This document shows positions 10,077 to 21,157 of a DNA stretch of 64,000 bases, piece by piece (position 1 is the first letter of the stretch; every line of letters starts with the position of its first letter). A model generated the notes under the pieces. The model saw only the letters and a program-made list of their open reading frames with translations, made no database searches and was not told the origin of the DNA. Made by a program: the position numbers and the translations under genes. The DNA comes from Rebecca billardiae RCC1528 (lineage: Eukaryota; Haptophyta), in assembly GCA_965240325.2 (NCBI GenBank), contig OZ251222.1, forward strand, positions 3,100,001 to 3,164,000. The letters run 5' to 3'.

Positions 10077-13000
10077 ACTCTAGGAGACGGGCGCCCAACT
10101 CCGTGCCCACCCGCACTACGGCCGCAGTCTGCCACCACGCATGCGGCATGCTTCCGGCGCCGGCAGCGCGGACCCGGAGTCACCTCGGGTCCGTCACTGT
10201 CTTTAGTGTCCGTGCGGCGCCGCGTCTGAGCCCGCGTGCCGCCGGCCCGGGGCCGCCGCGGCGCCCGCCGCCGGGCGCCGGGCGGGGCCGCGGCCGAGTC
10301 CGGCTCCCACTGTCAGTCAGTGTCAGTGCCCGGCCATTGTCAATAATATTCATGAATAACTCTTGAACTTATGACACTCCGAATAACGCATATGTCTAAT
10401 AATCTCACAATATCATCAGTGGCAGACCCTGATTAATTAGAGCGCCGGTAGCCTGGTCCATCCCGATTTTCGCCACTGAAAAAGCATTTTTCGGATTTTG
10501 GGCGCCTCATTTCTCCCGATTTTCTCGTCGCTCGCTCGCGCTCGAAAAATCGCCACCGGCCGTCCGACGGCTCGCCGCGACGGAGGTTGGAAGGGGCTCA
10601 AGAGCCTCGACTGGACGACTGCGCCGCCTCATGTCAGGTGTAGTGCTGGACACATCGTTCGGGTGCCCCGGCGGTGTGCGTGCACACCTTGAGCGACATG
10701 TCTGCGTTGCTTCCGCCGCCCGCGGTCCGTCGCCAGGTCGACTTCTCGCCCGACGGCGCGCGTCGAACGCTCAGCTGCTGGGTTGCGCCGCGCCTTCGAG
10801 AAGGGGCACCTCCGGGAATATGCGCGGCACGCGACGGCTCGCATGGGGCACCGCCTACCCCTAGCATGTACTCGATGCCACCACCAGCGTTGGGCGCGCT
10901 GCGCATCGCCAACGCTTCATCCGGCCAGTCCCGTCACGTTCGCGCATGGGTCGTCCAGAGCGGCGGCAGTCGATTTGTGCTGCTCGTGGAGCTGTATGAC
11001 GGGCTGGGGGCGATCAGGATGGCTCGCCTTGCGGAGCTGGGTATGTACAGTCACAGTGTAGTGGCTGCCGGCTGACTCCCATCCCCTGGGTGCTGCTTTA
11101 CCGTCATGGCCTTTGCTGCGAGCACAAGGTCGAGGATCGTACCACGGTCTGCGAGGCAGAGTCGACGGAGTCGTCGCTTGAAGATGGTTGAGAGCGCTCA
11201 TACGTCTTCCTTGGTGCCGTGCAGCTACTCCAGCACGCAAGGCTTGCGCTCTGGCGCCTGTTTGGTGTCCATGGGTGGCACATTGTGCCATTCGGGTGGC
11301 TCGGAAGCACGTGCTCGGGTGTCTTTCCCGTTTACGCGCGGTGGGCCATGTCACCACGCACGGCCAGAGCATGTCATGGCACGCGGAGGGTGCCCATGAA
11401 CGATCCCCACCCCGGTGGTGGCCGTAGGCGCACTCAAAGCGGTCGCATCGTCACCCGCGGATCACATCAGTCCGCCGTTGAGGTTGTCGGGCGAGCAAAG
11501 ATGTGCGATCTGACCCTTCGACGGGCAGTTAGAACCGCGATTTTGCCTCGTCTAAGGACGCACATGTCGTCGTTGTAGGCAGTACTGATGCCCCACGTGA
11601 AAGGGCGGGCGTGGCACGCGACTTGACAGCTTGAATGACTCGATGCACGCCGCCATGGACACGCGATCCGGATCCGTTGCGAACCTGCCGTGTGGCTCAC
11701 GGCGGCGCACGTTGTGCCGCATATCGGCCAGTCGCCACGCAGGAGATGGTCTCCAGACTAGGTCCAGCACCTGACCGACTGCCGCACGCCTGGCCGGGTG
11801 GGAGTCCGGCCCTCTTCTTGCCTGCAGGAGTGCGCGGAAGGCCAGGCGAAGCCTCGTCCGACCACTGCACCCCGAGCGCCGCACTAATCGTGCAGCCTGG
11901 GACAGCTACCCACCTATGGTGAATATGTAACGACATAGTGGCATTGTAATTAATACAGGTCCAAAACGCATATTCACGCGGGTACATTTTCCATAATATG
12001 CGGGTACAAATGGGTAATATATAGTCGATCTTGCAGTAGTTGCATGAGTACGGCCACTCAGCGCAAAGACCAGAGCCCATCCTAATGGCCTGTACCAAGG
12101 TTCATGCTCACCTCGACGTACGTCAATAAGTAAGTTCGTGCGTTTGGGCTCATTTCGGCTAAGTACTTACCCACATTCAGACTGACGATTCTCTATGTGT
12201 CCATAGTTGTCCGCGGCGCGCGCGCGCACGCTCACGACGGGCCGCGGATGCGATATTTTTAGGCCGAAACCTTTGCTCCGCCCGGCGGGCTGGGCCCATT
12301 TGTTACGTTGTTTCCGGGTGTGAGCGCGTGCCTAGGGGCCCGCATTCATTTGGTGATAAAATCCCCGAAAGTGCTCCAGTGCGTTACTAGCGTTTGGACC
12401 AGGCTGTGACAGTGATTTACTTTAATGGCACTTACTTGAATCAGATAATGAGTAATTGACATCATAGGTTGCTAATAATGCTATTATAATTATTGAATTA
12501 AGTTATTTTTAAAAATAAGCAGTAATACCAATTTACCAAGTAACTAGAATTCGGGCGCAGCGCCAGCAGCATATATGAGCATTGCAGACGCGGCACTCTG
12601 AGAGTCAGTCTCCGCACGGACCGCCGGACTCCGGATGCCGACGGACTGTAAGTTAACTTAGCCATCACAGCCTCGGCGCGCTGGAAGCAGGGCTCGCATG
12701 CTCAGCGTGGACCACTCCGGCCACCAGCAATCGCCGACTGAACCGGCTATTGGCAGGCCAGTGAGTGCTGAGCCGCAGCGGCCCGTCGGAGCCGCGTGGC
12801 GCCGAACCGCGCTGACCCCATCTGAAGTCAGCCACGAGAATGACGCCACCGTGCTATCCATCGTGAGACCATCCATCGGAGGCATGCGTCCGTCGAAGCG
12901 CACGTGTCAAGGCGTGATGGCCTGCGCGACAGAGCGCCAACTTGAAGCCAAGAGGCACCTTGCTGCCAGCTTTGGAGCTTGTCGTGGCCACAGCACAGTC

Positions 13001-13635
13001 GCGACACCTTGTCTCTACACGCGCTCGTGCGTGCAGGGGCCCACATGTCATATCAGCCCACGAGCTCGTGTTCGTTTGGCTCGTGCGCGTCACTCAGGAG
13101 CGGTGTCAGCGTGTGTGGGCTGCCTTACTGGAAGAGGTGCTGCATGATGTAGACGATCAGGAAGCACGTTCCGAGGCAGAGCGGCATGCGGAGGGGTCAG
13201 GGGATCGAGAGACAGAAAGCCTCGACCATCCCCACCTGCCGCGTGCGCGGGGCTCATTTGGACTCGCCGCAGCCATCATTACCGCATTGCGGCACCGAAG
13301 CCCAGGTCTTGTCCGCCGCGTGCATCGGCAAAGGGAGGCTGTCCCCTCCCTTCATGCTGGAGAAAGGGGCGGCAGCCGGGCAATCGGCACTCGGCGGCTG
13401 CGCTTGTCGACGAACCGGCGCATATTGATGAATATTATTCAGCCGATCTCCGTCGCCGAGATAGGCTCCCGCGCGCCGGGGCCGCCCCCCCGCGCCGGGC
13501 GGGGCGCGCGCCCGCGCTGCTCGCGAGCTGCTGAAATAAATCTCAAAATCGTCGATCTCGGTTAATATTCGACGACGACTCACGAGCGACGAATTTCAAT
13601 ATCGATCGAAGCGTGCGTGCTCGAAGACGATCACG
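10077..13635. other. Intergenic DNA without a supported gene
   Basis: Open frames here are short and overlap on both strands without domain signals. The AT-rich stretch 12440-12560 and the region 13390-13635 just before the YABBY-like gene are the most likely regulatory parts. The latter combines AT-rich patches with a very GC-rich tract at 13470-13530. Confidence 0.55.
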
Positions 13636-14447
13636 ATGGCAGCTGCGCCGCAGCCGATGGCGCAGGCACCTGTGCCTCACCCCATGCCTGAGGCACACGT
13701 GCCAGATGGGCACACGATGATGCTCATCACAGTGCCCGACAACATGTCGGCGGGCTCGCAGATGCTGGTGCAGACTCCGTCCGGCGCACTCTTCGTCGTG
13801 ACCGTGCCGGCCTCGTGTGGGCCCAAGGAGCAGTTCCAAATAGCTGTGCCCAACTCGGCGGCCTCCATCGGTCCGCAGAGTCTCGTGCCACTCGACGCCG
13901 ACCCGGCCGGCAAGAAGAAGGGCAGGAGCAAGAAGGACAAGGCTGGTGCGTGCTGGTGGATGCCCGCGGAACGCGCGCACGCGCCGCACCTGCAGTACAG
14001 TGCGGGCTCGCACTCACCCTGGACGTCCCCATTTCCACTCCTGTGCGCAGATCGGCCGCCACGGGATCCCAGCGCATATAACCTCTTCATGAAGACGGAG
14101 GTCGCCAAGATCAAGCGCGAGCAGGGTGAGCTGTCCCACCGCGAGGCGTTCAGAACAGCAGCCAAACGGGTGCGCGCGCGAGCGCCGAGTACAGTTGCCA
14201 GCACCCCTGCCTCACGACCCTCCCGCCCTTCCGCCATTGCGACTGTCACGCCGGCGCTCCCACCGTGCCACAGTGGGCCGACTCAGAGCAGAACCCGAAT
14301 CGAGGCAAGCGGGTGCGCGCGAGTGCTGCCGCCGGTGCAAAACCACCGGACGCCAGCAAGCCTGGAGGCGAGGATGACGGCGAGGAGGGCGGCGAGGAGG
14401 CGGAGCCGGATGACGTCGAGGAGGGCGAAGAGGACGCAGCCGAGTGA
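13636..14447 (+). CDS. YABBY/HMG-box-like DNA-binding protein
   Basis: Three exons, 13636-13945, 14051-14169 and 14274-14447, with GT...AG introns of 105 and 104 bp and consistent phases, encode 200 residues. Residues 105-147 read PPRDPSAYNLFMKTEV, then LSHREAFRTAAKR with W144 from exon 3. This closely follows the YABBY C-terminal domain of plants (PSAYN.F.K.E...IK.....SHREAF..AAK.WA), an HMG-box-like fold that binds DNA. The plant C2C2 zinc finger is missing. Instead the N-terminus carries alternating hydrophobic VP..M..G / VPASCGPKEQF segments, a beta-type repeat I know from algal and protist proteins. A basic KKKGRSKKDK stretch before the domain may be a nuclear localisation signal; the C-terminus is acidic (Glu/Asp-rich). 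Predicted nuclear; a role in chromatin or transcription is inferred. Confidence 0.85.
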
Positions 14448-14772
14448 GCGTGAGCCCCGCGCGCAGGCCGCGGGGCACTGCGCGTACGTGCGCAGTGCTA
14501 TGGGCAGTGCATAGGGCATGCCGCACGCCACACCCTTGCAGCGGGTGCGCGATTCCTTGCACGTGCAGAATGGATTGAGGTGGTGGCCGTACAATCCCGT
14601 ACATCTAACCGACTATGAGTACTAAGACCTCCGCACCGCCGCGGTTTATTCGCGGAGTGTCGGAGCTACTATGGCTCATGCTGCTGAGCTGCACGCTGCT
14701 CACCTGCGCGGCGTCGTGCCACACGGCTTGCCGCTCGCGCAGAGCCCAGTGCTCTACGGCCGCTATCGTGCG

Positions 14773-14880
14773 ACCTCGGCTGGGCACAATGCTATGCTGT
14801 ACATCTATCTGTTCCAGTTCATGAGTACCTCGGCTGGGCACAATGCTATGCTGTACATCTATCTGTTCCAGTTCATGAGT
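14773..14880. repeat. Perfect 54-bp tandem duplication
   Basis: The unit at 14773-14826 is repeated exactly at 14827-14880. Two copies only; it lies between the YABBY-like and NYN genes, about 160 bp before the latter. No spacer structure, so it is not a CRISPR array. Perfect identity implies a recent event. Confidence 0.93.
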
Positions 14881-15038
14881 ATTGAGTCACACTGACACTC
14901 CGGATGCAGTACTCCGGATGCTGAACCGGAAGGCCTCTGCTTGTCAGTCGTCCGTTGGCACCGGTTGCGGAGAGACTCGGACGCTTTTTTGATGCGCTTC
15001 CGTCCGACCTGCCTGCTCCGATTCTTGTTCTGGTCACA

Positions 15039-16010
15039 ATGGCGCATCGAAGAATCTGGCGATGGCGCGCGGAAGCCGTCATCACGGTGCTCCTGGCACA
15101 GGGTGCGCCAGCCGGCGTCGTGGGCGGGATGGGTGGCGTCTCTACTCGAGCCCGCCTTTCCCCTGCGTGTGCCTGCGCCGCGGGTAGCGGCAACCCGCCT
15201 CCCCGCGTGAGCGCGAACAGCCCGGTCTCAGTGCGCAAGCAGATCCAACTCGCGCGCTACTTCAAGCAGCTCGAGCAAGCGGACACGAAGAAGGGCAAGC
15301 AGCGCGTGAAGACGCGCTTTCGACGAGCAAAGTCGAACAACCGCAGCGGGCCATTGGGCGACGAGGTGGTGTCTCCTGGGCAGGCTCTGCCTACTGTGTT
15401 GCTAGTTGACGGCTACAATATCATCGGCTATTGGCCTACGCTCAAGAAGCTGCGAGATGACGGGCAGATGGCTCGGGCCCGGGATATGCTACTCGCAAGA
15501 ATCACAGACTATGCCTACTACATGAGCTGGAAGGTCGTGCTCGTCTTCGATGCTGCTGGCAATGCGGATCGTGCCAGCGGTGAAGACTCAGTGGAGACCA
15601 CGCCGCAGGGCATCGAGCTTGTCTTCTCCGCAGAAGCGGCGGACACGTACATCGGCGAGCAGAGCAAGGCCCTTCTGACGGAGAGACAAGCAGCGTCGGT
15701 ATTTGTGGCCACCGCCGACTTTGCGCTGCAGCAAACCGTCGAGGGCAACCGTGCACATGTGATCAGCGCACGCCAACTCGTCAACCAGGTGACGGGCCTG
15801 CAGAAAACGATCGCGAGGCAGGTGCAGGCCAGCAACGTCGAGGCTGCGGCCGGATTCGGTGCGTTTGCGGATCACCTGGACGCCAAGTCCCTAGACGCGC
15901 TGTCCCAGATCGAGAGGAAGCTCGCAGCCTCAGGTCAAAGTGCGAAGCCCAGGAAGGCCCGGCCGCAGCCGCTCGGGCATCACCAGTCTCGTCAGTTGCG
16001 TCGCCGCTGA
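15039..16010 (+). CDS. YacP/Rae1-type NYN-domain putative endoribonuclease, probably organelle-targeted
   Basis: About 323 residues from the ATG at 15039 (the frame is open back to an ATG at 14955). The core begins at about residue 120 with LLVDGYNIIGYWPTLKKL, the N-terminal strand and first acidic residue of PIN/NYN nucleases. It continues with a helix-rich stretch, a strand ending in VVLVFDAAGNAD, and the VFVATADFALQQTV region with another conserved acidic residue. This matches the YacP (Rae1) family, ribosome-associated mRNA endonucleases of bacteria with chloroplast homologues. The N-terminus is hydrophobic then Arg/Ala-rich, and it is followed by a basic helix (RKQIQLARYFKQLEQ). That suits a transit peptide, so a plastid site is inferred. 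The C-terminus is basic. No intron seen. Catalytic activity is assumed from the family. Confidence 0.85.
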   Translation: MAHRRIWRWRAEAVITVLLAQGAPAGVVGGMGGVSTRARLSPACACAAGSGNPPPRVSANSPVSVRKQIQLARYFKQLEQADTKKGKQRVKTRFRRAKSNNRSGPLGDEVVSPGQALPTVLLVDGYNIIGYWPTLKKLRDDGQMARARDMLLARITDYAYYMSWKVVLVFDAAGNADRASGEDSVETTPQGIELVFSAEAADTYIGEQSKALLTERQAASVFVATADFALQQTVEGNRAHVISARQLVNQVTGLQKTIARQVQASNVEAAAGFGAFADHLDAKSLDALSQIERKLAASGQSAKPRKARPQPLGHHQSRQLRRR

Positions 16011-16327
16011 ATTCTGATATGAACCTCAGCGGACCTCTGGTGGCTTGCCCCATAGATTATCGGACTGCCGGCATGAAGACCGCATATGCGGCGGCGAAAT
16101 GCAGTCCGCACTCAAGCCATGCTCAGATAGTAGATTCGGAAAGTGGCGCCGACTGTTCGATCCGGGCGGCACACTCCGACTCATCCGTCATCGCCATCGC
16201 AGGACACTGTGCCTGGCTCGGCCAGTCGGCCACCGGGATCGGTCCCGAGTGACCGCCGGGACCGGACGATGCTGTCGGATGTCTGCCACCCGAACAGGCC
16301 ACCTTGTCCTTGATGATGAGTAGTCGC

Positions 16328-16339
16328 ATATATATATAT

Positions 16340-16413
<74 letters not shown>

Positions 16414-16429
16414 GAGAGAGAGAGAGATC
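16328..16429. repeat. TA then GA microsatellite
   Basis: A short (TA)n run is followed by about 34 uninterrupted GA units to 16410, a two-base break, and a further GA stretch. Confidence 0.96.
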
Positions 16430-16787
16430 GGATAGATAGATCTATACAGATAACAGAAACAGTCAGCCCAATGTCATTAGACGGACGAGCCATCACTTTA
16501 TCTTATTAGCAGTACTTCGTGTAATCGCTCGGGCCAGTCGTCACTGATCGGGCGACACTGCATGCCGCCGACGACGAATAAGGAGACCTGCGCAGTCCTA
16601 CCTGTGTCGTTAATTCGTCATACCGCAGAATAACAGAATTGATCCACATCAGATCGGCTGGAACCTGGACCGGGAGGGGGAGGTCGTAGACAGTCTGAGC
16701 TGTGTGTGCTGTGCCTGCATGCCTTCAGATCGTCGCAGGACGCACTGAGCGGCACTGACGCAGGTTCCAATAGTAGTATTACGTACT

Positions 16788-16840
16788 CGCCTGTCTGACT
16801 CTGAGCTGTGTGCATCTCTTATTCTTAATAGTGAACTGAG
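16788..16840 (+). repeat. Dispersed motif, copy 2 of 3
   Basis: It shares CTGAGCTGTGTGC.TCTC and the TTATTCTTA block with 19169-19219, and more weakly with 3018-3075. Confidence 0.65.
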
Positions 16841-17002
16841 TTTGGACGACGACGTTTGTGGACGATGGTGGGGCGAGGACGACGGGCGCTGCCGCTGGCG
16901 CGCCGCGAGGCGGCCGCAGCCCTCATCCAGGCCTCGCAGGCGGACGGCTGAACAAATCTTCCGACGGCGCCACCATCGGCGACGGCTTTATGGGCGGTGA
17001 CA

Positions 17003-17090
17003 GTTGGCGGGCGTCAATCCTGGCGGGTTGAGACCCCGCCTTTTCTGACGAGCTCCGCGCTGGCGCGGAGCGGCGGGCGCTTTCCAGTAA
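17003..17090 (-). repeat. Structured repeat, copy A (minus strand)
   Basis: Read on the minus strand, this matches 19083-19170: TACTGGAAAG, then a CTCCGCG stem, CAGAAAA, then a stem-loop around GTCTCAA. The stem around GTCTCAA is GGCGGG/CCCGCC here (17022-17040) and GGCTG/CAGCC in the other copy, so pairing is kept although bases change. The first hairpin is at 17053-17070. Its nature is unknown: non-coding RNA gene, SINE-like element or decayed transposon. Confidence 0.55.
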
Positions 17091-18229
17091 AAGCGTCCGG
17101 CCGTTTCAAGCCCCGCCGCACCGGAGCCAGCATGGCGCCTCGGCCCTGCTGCGCCGTCCCCGCTTCCGCCCTCGCGCTGTCGCCGCCCCCGCGAGCGCCT
17201 ACGCCTCCGCCGTCCGCACTGTAACGCGTTCCGTCCCTGTCTGCGCTGTCACCTGTGCTGATGCCACCCATGTTGACAGCCTCACGCCAGCTCACGCCGC
17301 ATCATGTACGCTCAGTCTCACGGCACCACGGCCCGCTGCGCCGGCTTGAGCACTCCTGTGGACACACGCGCGCCGGCGAGCCGAGCGATCACGGCTCCAG
17401 TGGGCTCAGTAGATAGCCAGCACGTTGTCGCGGACTGCCATGCGAGGGCCGTGCAAACGCGCGATCGTCGTGAGTCCCGTCCGCGCCAGTGAGGCACTTG
17501 CTGCAATGATGATCATGATGTTGCACGTCGAACGTCGAGAGCCCAAGCTGTGACACAGGCTGCTCCTCGTGTTCACGGCAGAAGCAGATAGGTGGAGCTT
17601 TGGCAGCTTCGCCCACTCCCATGCTTCAGAGACTCAGAGTGCGTCCTGCTGTGTCACGAGGCCGCGTTCAGCTGACAGTAGCACCCGCAGCACGCACACG
17701 GTCACGCTGCGGCTGCGAGTCATGCAGTATAGGCGCACTGTCTCGGCGCGTCACTCTTCAGACTGACCAGTGTCGACGCATAACCAAGCCGTGCCGTGTG
17801 AGCACGGTGAGTATGGCGCGCATGCGGCGTAAGCGGCGTAAGTGCCGAGCACGAGGCTTCGCCCGGCCCATCCAAGCTGATGGTCTCCGACTCGCGCGGA
17901 GAGCACGCAAGAAAGGCACCGCCGCGCGGCGGCGGCACTCGCAGCTAAGCTACCTGTTCGCTGGCTCTTGCAGCAGGCCCAACGCAGGGTCGCCGGTCGA
18001 GATGTCACTTCGTAGGCCGACGCGACGACGCCCGGGACGGTTGCATCGAGCTGAGCAAGTTACAGTAGCTTCTGTTGTTGTCACACTCACAGCGTCCAAC
18101 TCATCTTCGCGCGCGCGCCGGTATCGTCCTCGTCCGTCGTCGTTTAAGTCCTCGTGGCGAGGGTGCTTGTCAACGGCGGGTAGCGCGGCTGGGGTTATTA
18201 TGCCGGCGTGCGGGGGAGGCGCGCCACCA

Positions 18230-18920
18230 CCTGCTGAATGCTGCTCATCGACTTGCCCTCCGCACGCCGAGACTGGGGCACCTCCGCCGAACCGACCGTT
18301 GAGGCCAGATGTGCACCGCATGAGTGAGACGACAGATTGCGGCCGAAAACCAAACAAAACCAACCCAGTTTCACATGGGCCGTGCCAAGTATGACCCCCA
18401 CCAGCCCTCCCAGCGCGTCAAAGTGTGTCGAAGTGTGTCATACGGCTGTTGTTGCCCGACCGATGTGCCCGTCGCCAACCGCTAAGCCATCCCGGGTGGC
18501 GACGAACGCAATGCTTGCGCGGTGAACGCGGTGCGCATGCTACTCATCTGGCGAAAAGGCTGCCATGAGGGCTCCACCCGGCCCATTCTAGTGGATGGGA
18601 CTGGTGCACGTTGAACTGCTGAGGACACTCACCAGCTCGCCTGGCGTGCGCGGACGGCGGGGCGCAACGGGAGCGGCCGGATGCGCACCGCATGAGGGAG
18701 ATGACGGATTGCGAAAATTAGCCAAAAACGGCCAAGCCAGTTTTGCGTGGGCCGTGTCAAGCATGACCCCCACCAGCCCCCCCAACGCGTCAAAGTGTGT
18801 CAAAGTGTGTCATACGGCTGTTGTTGCCCGACATGTGCCCGTCGCGCCCAAAACCACCCGGGTGCAAACAAGCAGCGCGCGTGCGGTGAGCGCGGCGCGC
18901 ACGCGGCGCGCACCTGGCGA
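18230..18920 (+). repeat. Diverged direct duplication, period about 374 bp
   Basis: The segment around 18307-18550 recurs at about 18681-18920. The best shared stretch includes CACCGCATGAG, the pair CAAAGTGTGTC / TCATACGGCTG and TGTTGTTGCCCGAC. Substitutions and small gaps are spread throughout, so the duplication is old. Confidence 0.75.
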
Positions 18921-19082
18921 GACAGCCGGCCCAGACCCACCCGGACCGCTCCGATTCGCGGCGGCGGCGCGCGCGCCGTCATTGGCGCCCCCCGCGCCTC
19001 CGCGCGAGGGGCTTCGCTCGACGAGGTTGCGCTTCGTGCGCCGCTTCGCCATCGGCACGATGGCGGCCTCTGAGCCGCCGCT

Positions 19083-19219
19083 ACTGGAAAGTGCCAGCCG
19101 CTCCGCGGCGTCGCCAGAAAATCGACGTCGCGGAGATGAAACGGCTGGGTCTCAATCAGCCAGGCGTCAATCTCGCCTGCCTGAGCTGTGTGCGTCTCTT
19201 ATTCTTAGTAAACTGTATT
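19083..19219 (+). repeat. Structured repeat copy B plus dispersed motif copy 3
   Basis: The segment 19101-19135 folds into a 13-bp stem with a 9-base loop. 19143-19161 forms a second stem (GGCTG/CAGCC). Both match the stems of copy A at 17003-17090. The dispersed GAGCTGTGTGC motif follows directly (19169-19219). The following gene starts 42 bp downstream, so part of this may be its 5' leader. Confidence 0.55.
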
Positions 19220-19260
19220 GATGGAATAATCACGGCCGCGGCTCCCTGGCGTGCCCCACG

Positions 19261-20766
19261 ATGCCGGTCGCTCTCAGTCTCGTAATCATCGCATCTACGA
19301 CGCGCGTGTCGGTGCGCTCAGCAACGGACGTCTCCGAGCTGTGGGCGGCATCGCGCCTGCTTGCGACCAGCTTTGCCGATAACTCACCGGTATCCACGCC
19401 GTGGCGGCTCTGCACTCTCCGATACCCGGCGCTCGAGGCCAACGTCTTCTTTGACGTCGCTGGAGATCCAGCGATCGGCATCGCGCAAGCAGACGGCGGC
19501 GAGGTCGTCGGCTGCGCGCAACTGATTCCAGCACGCATGAAAGGTCCGTACGCCGCCAACACGCCGCCCACCGTCGCCTTCGTGCAAAATCTAGCCGTTG
19601 CTCAGCCATGCCGGCGGTCAGGGATAGGACGTTCGCTGATGGAGTGGTGTGAGGCTGCTGCAGCCGACGCGGGCCTGCAGGAGCTCTGGCTCGCGGCGGC
19701 CGAGGATCGGCCTGAGGTCGGCGCTTTCCATGCGTCGCTGGGCTACGAGCAAGCCGCGGCCGCCGCCGGTAATCGGCTGCTTCGAAAGCGCACGCCCGTC
19801 GGCGGCGCCACGCTGCCGAGCTCATCAGCAAACAGCAGCCCATCATCCCGCAAGGCCGTCCAAGCAGCTGATGGGAAGACCGAGCCTGCGGCGCGCTCTG
19901 ATGAGGGCATCTGCTTCACTGCCCTGGCCACTGAGATGGGTGTTCAGCTCATGTACGCCCTCGTGGCATCGGCGGGCATCAGCCTTCTCATCGCACCGCT
20001 GGGCGGACGCGGCTTGGATGCACTCTGTGCCATCGCGCCGCCGGGGGCGAGCTGGGTCCCTGCTACGGCGGACGGCGCCATCGGCCTCGTGTCGGCCGCC
20101 TGCATCCTTGGCCTGCGCCGAGATGAGTGGCTCGCTGAGCCGAGCGCGCCCATGACCAGCGCAGCTTCAGACGACGATGACGTTTCGGAGCGCATCCTCG
20201 AGCAGTCAGCTGTGGCACAGCTTGCGCCTGCTGCGCGGATTCTGCGCAGTGAGACGCGCAGTGCGAGCATCGTCGCTGCTGTGTGCGCCTGGCAGCTGCC
20301 TATCGCCGTCGCCGAGGAACTCTACTATCGCGGGCTGGTCCAGAACGGCTTGCAAGGCGCGCTGGCCGCTGGGCTCAGTACGCTCGCCGGCGCTGGCGAG
20401 GCGGGAATGGGCCTCGGCGCCACAGCCTTGGCTGAAGGTTTGGCTCTGGCCGTGTCCTCCCTCCTGTTTGCCATCGTGCACACGGCGTGGGTAGACGAGG
20501 TCAGTGCCGGCATGCCTGACGCACCGCCTGTTGTAGAGCTCGAGGAGGCCAAGCGCCGCTGGTTGGTGGAGTCTGGCGGCGCCTCGCTGGTGTTCGGCGC
20601 GCTCTTCATCGCGACATCGCACACGCTCTTTGCGCCTATCGCATGCCACGCTGCTCTGAACATTGTGCCCACCAGTGCACGTGAGCTGCGTCAGCGCCGC
20701 CAACGCGGCTCGTCAGGTGGCAGTGCCACGCTGCAAGCTACGGCAGCTGGGAGCGTTGACGATTAA
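19261..20766 (+). CDS. GNAT acetyltransferase fused to a CPBP-family intramembrane protease
   Basis: A single 501-residue frame with two domains. The N-terminal half is a GNAT N-acetyltransferase: VAFVQNLAV strand, then the acetyl-CoA pyrophosphate loop RRSGIG (residues 118-123), the helix SLMEWCEAAAADAG, and the closing FHASLGYEQA. After a low-complexity linker (about 185-215) comes a membrane domain with the three CPBP/CAAX-protease motifs: EELYYR (E352, E353, R357), FAIVH (F403, H407) and HAALN (H463, N467). Several hydrophobic segments surround them. CPBP proteins of this type cleave prenylated or other substrates within membranes; some act in plastids. The fusion suggests acetylation and membrane proteolysis act on a common target, but that is inference. 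The ATG at 19261 opens on a hydrophobic N-terminus. No intron seen. Confidence 0.9.
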   Translation: MPVALSLVIIASTTRVSVRSATDVSELWAASRLLATSFADNSPVSTPWRLCTLRYPALEANVFFDVAGDPAIGIAQADGGEVVGCAQLIPARMKGPYAANTPPTVAFVQNLAVAQPCRRSGIGRSLMEWCEAAAADAGLQELWLAAAEDRPEVGAFHASLGYEQAAAAAGNRLLRKRTPVGGATLPSSSANSSPSSRKAVQAADGKTEPAARSDEGICFTALATEMGVQLMYALVASAGISLLIAPLGGRGLDALCAIAPPGASWVPATADGAIGLVSAACILGLRRDEWLAEPSAPMTSAASDDDDVSERILEQSAVAQLAPAARILRSETRSASIVAAVCAWQLPIAVAEELYYRGLVQNGLQGALAAGLSTLAGAGEAGMGLGATALAEGLALAVSSLLFAIVHTAWVDEVSAGMPDAPPVVELEEAKRRWLVESGGASLVFGALFIATSHTLFAPIACHAALNIVPTSARELRQRRQRGSSGGSATLQATAAGSVDD

Positions 20767-21157
20767 GTCTTTCTGCTCGCCGACGGCATCGCTGAGCAGG
20801 CGGCGCCTTCCGAGCAGAGCGTCGCGCTTTCCGACGACTGACGCCCGCTGTTCCGTCCGGTGCCCGGGAACTATTGGATGATCGATGAATCATGAAATCC
20901 GGGCCGGCAGGCCGCGAGCGCGACCGCCACCGCGTGAGCCCGGGCCGGGGCCGGGCCCGGGCTGCGGGGCCAGGCCCAGGCCGGCAGGAGCCAGTCGCCA
21001 TTGGCAAGCTAGACGACAGGGACCCTCCAGTAGTGCGTGACTAATGTACAAGTACTGGCACACTTCACCGACTCATGGGATAACAGGCGCGGCCGTTGCC
21101 CGTGACTCGGTCGGCGGCGCCTGCGGCACCCGCGACACTTGAAAAATATTTAAAGAC

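Larger units (their letters stand above)
16011..19260. other. Repeat-rich intergenic DNA
   Basis: No gene is supported. It contains a TA/GA microsatellite, two copies of the dispersed GAGCTGTGTGC motif, a structured repeat pair in opposite orientations (17003-17090 and 19083-19170), and a diverged direct duplication (about 18230-18550 and 18605-18920). Open frames are short and overlap on both strands. Confidence 0.6.

Noticed and set aside
14773-14880. Possible CRISPR array
   Set aside because: Only two adjacent identical units with no spacers, in a eukaryotic context; it is a simple tandem duplication.
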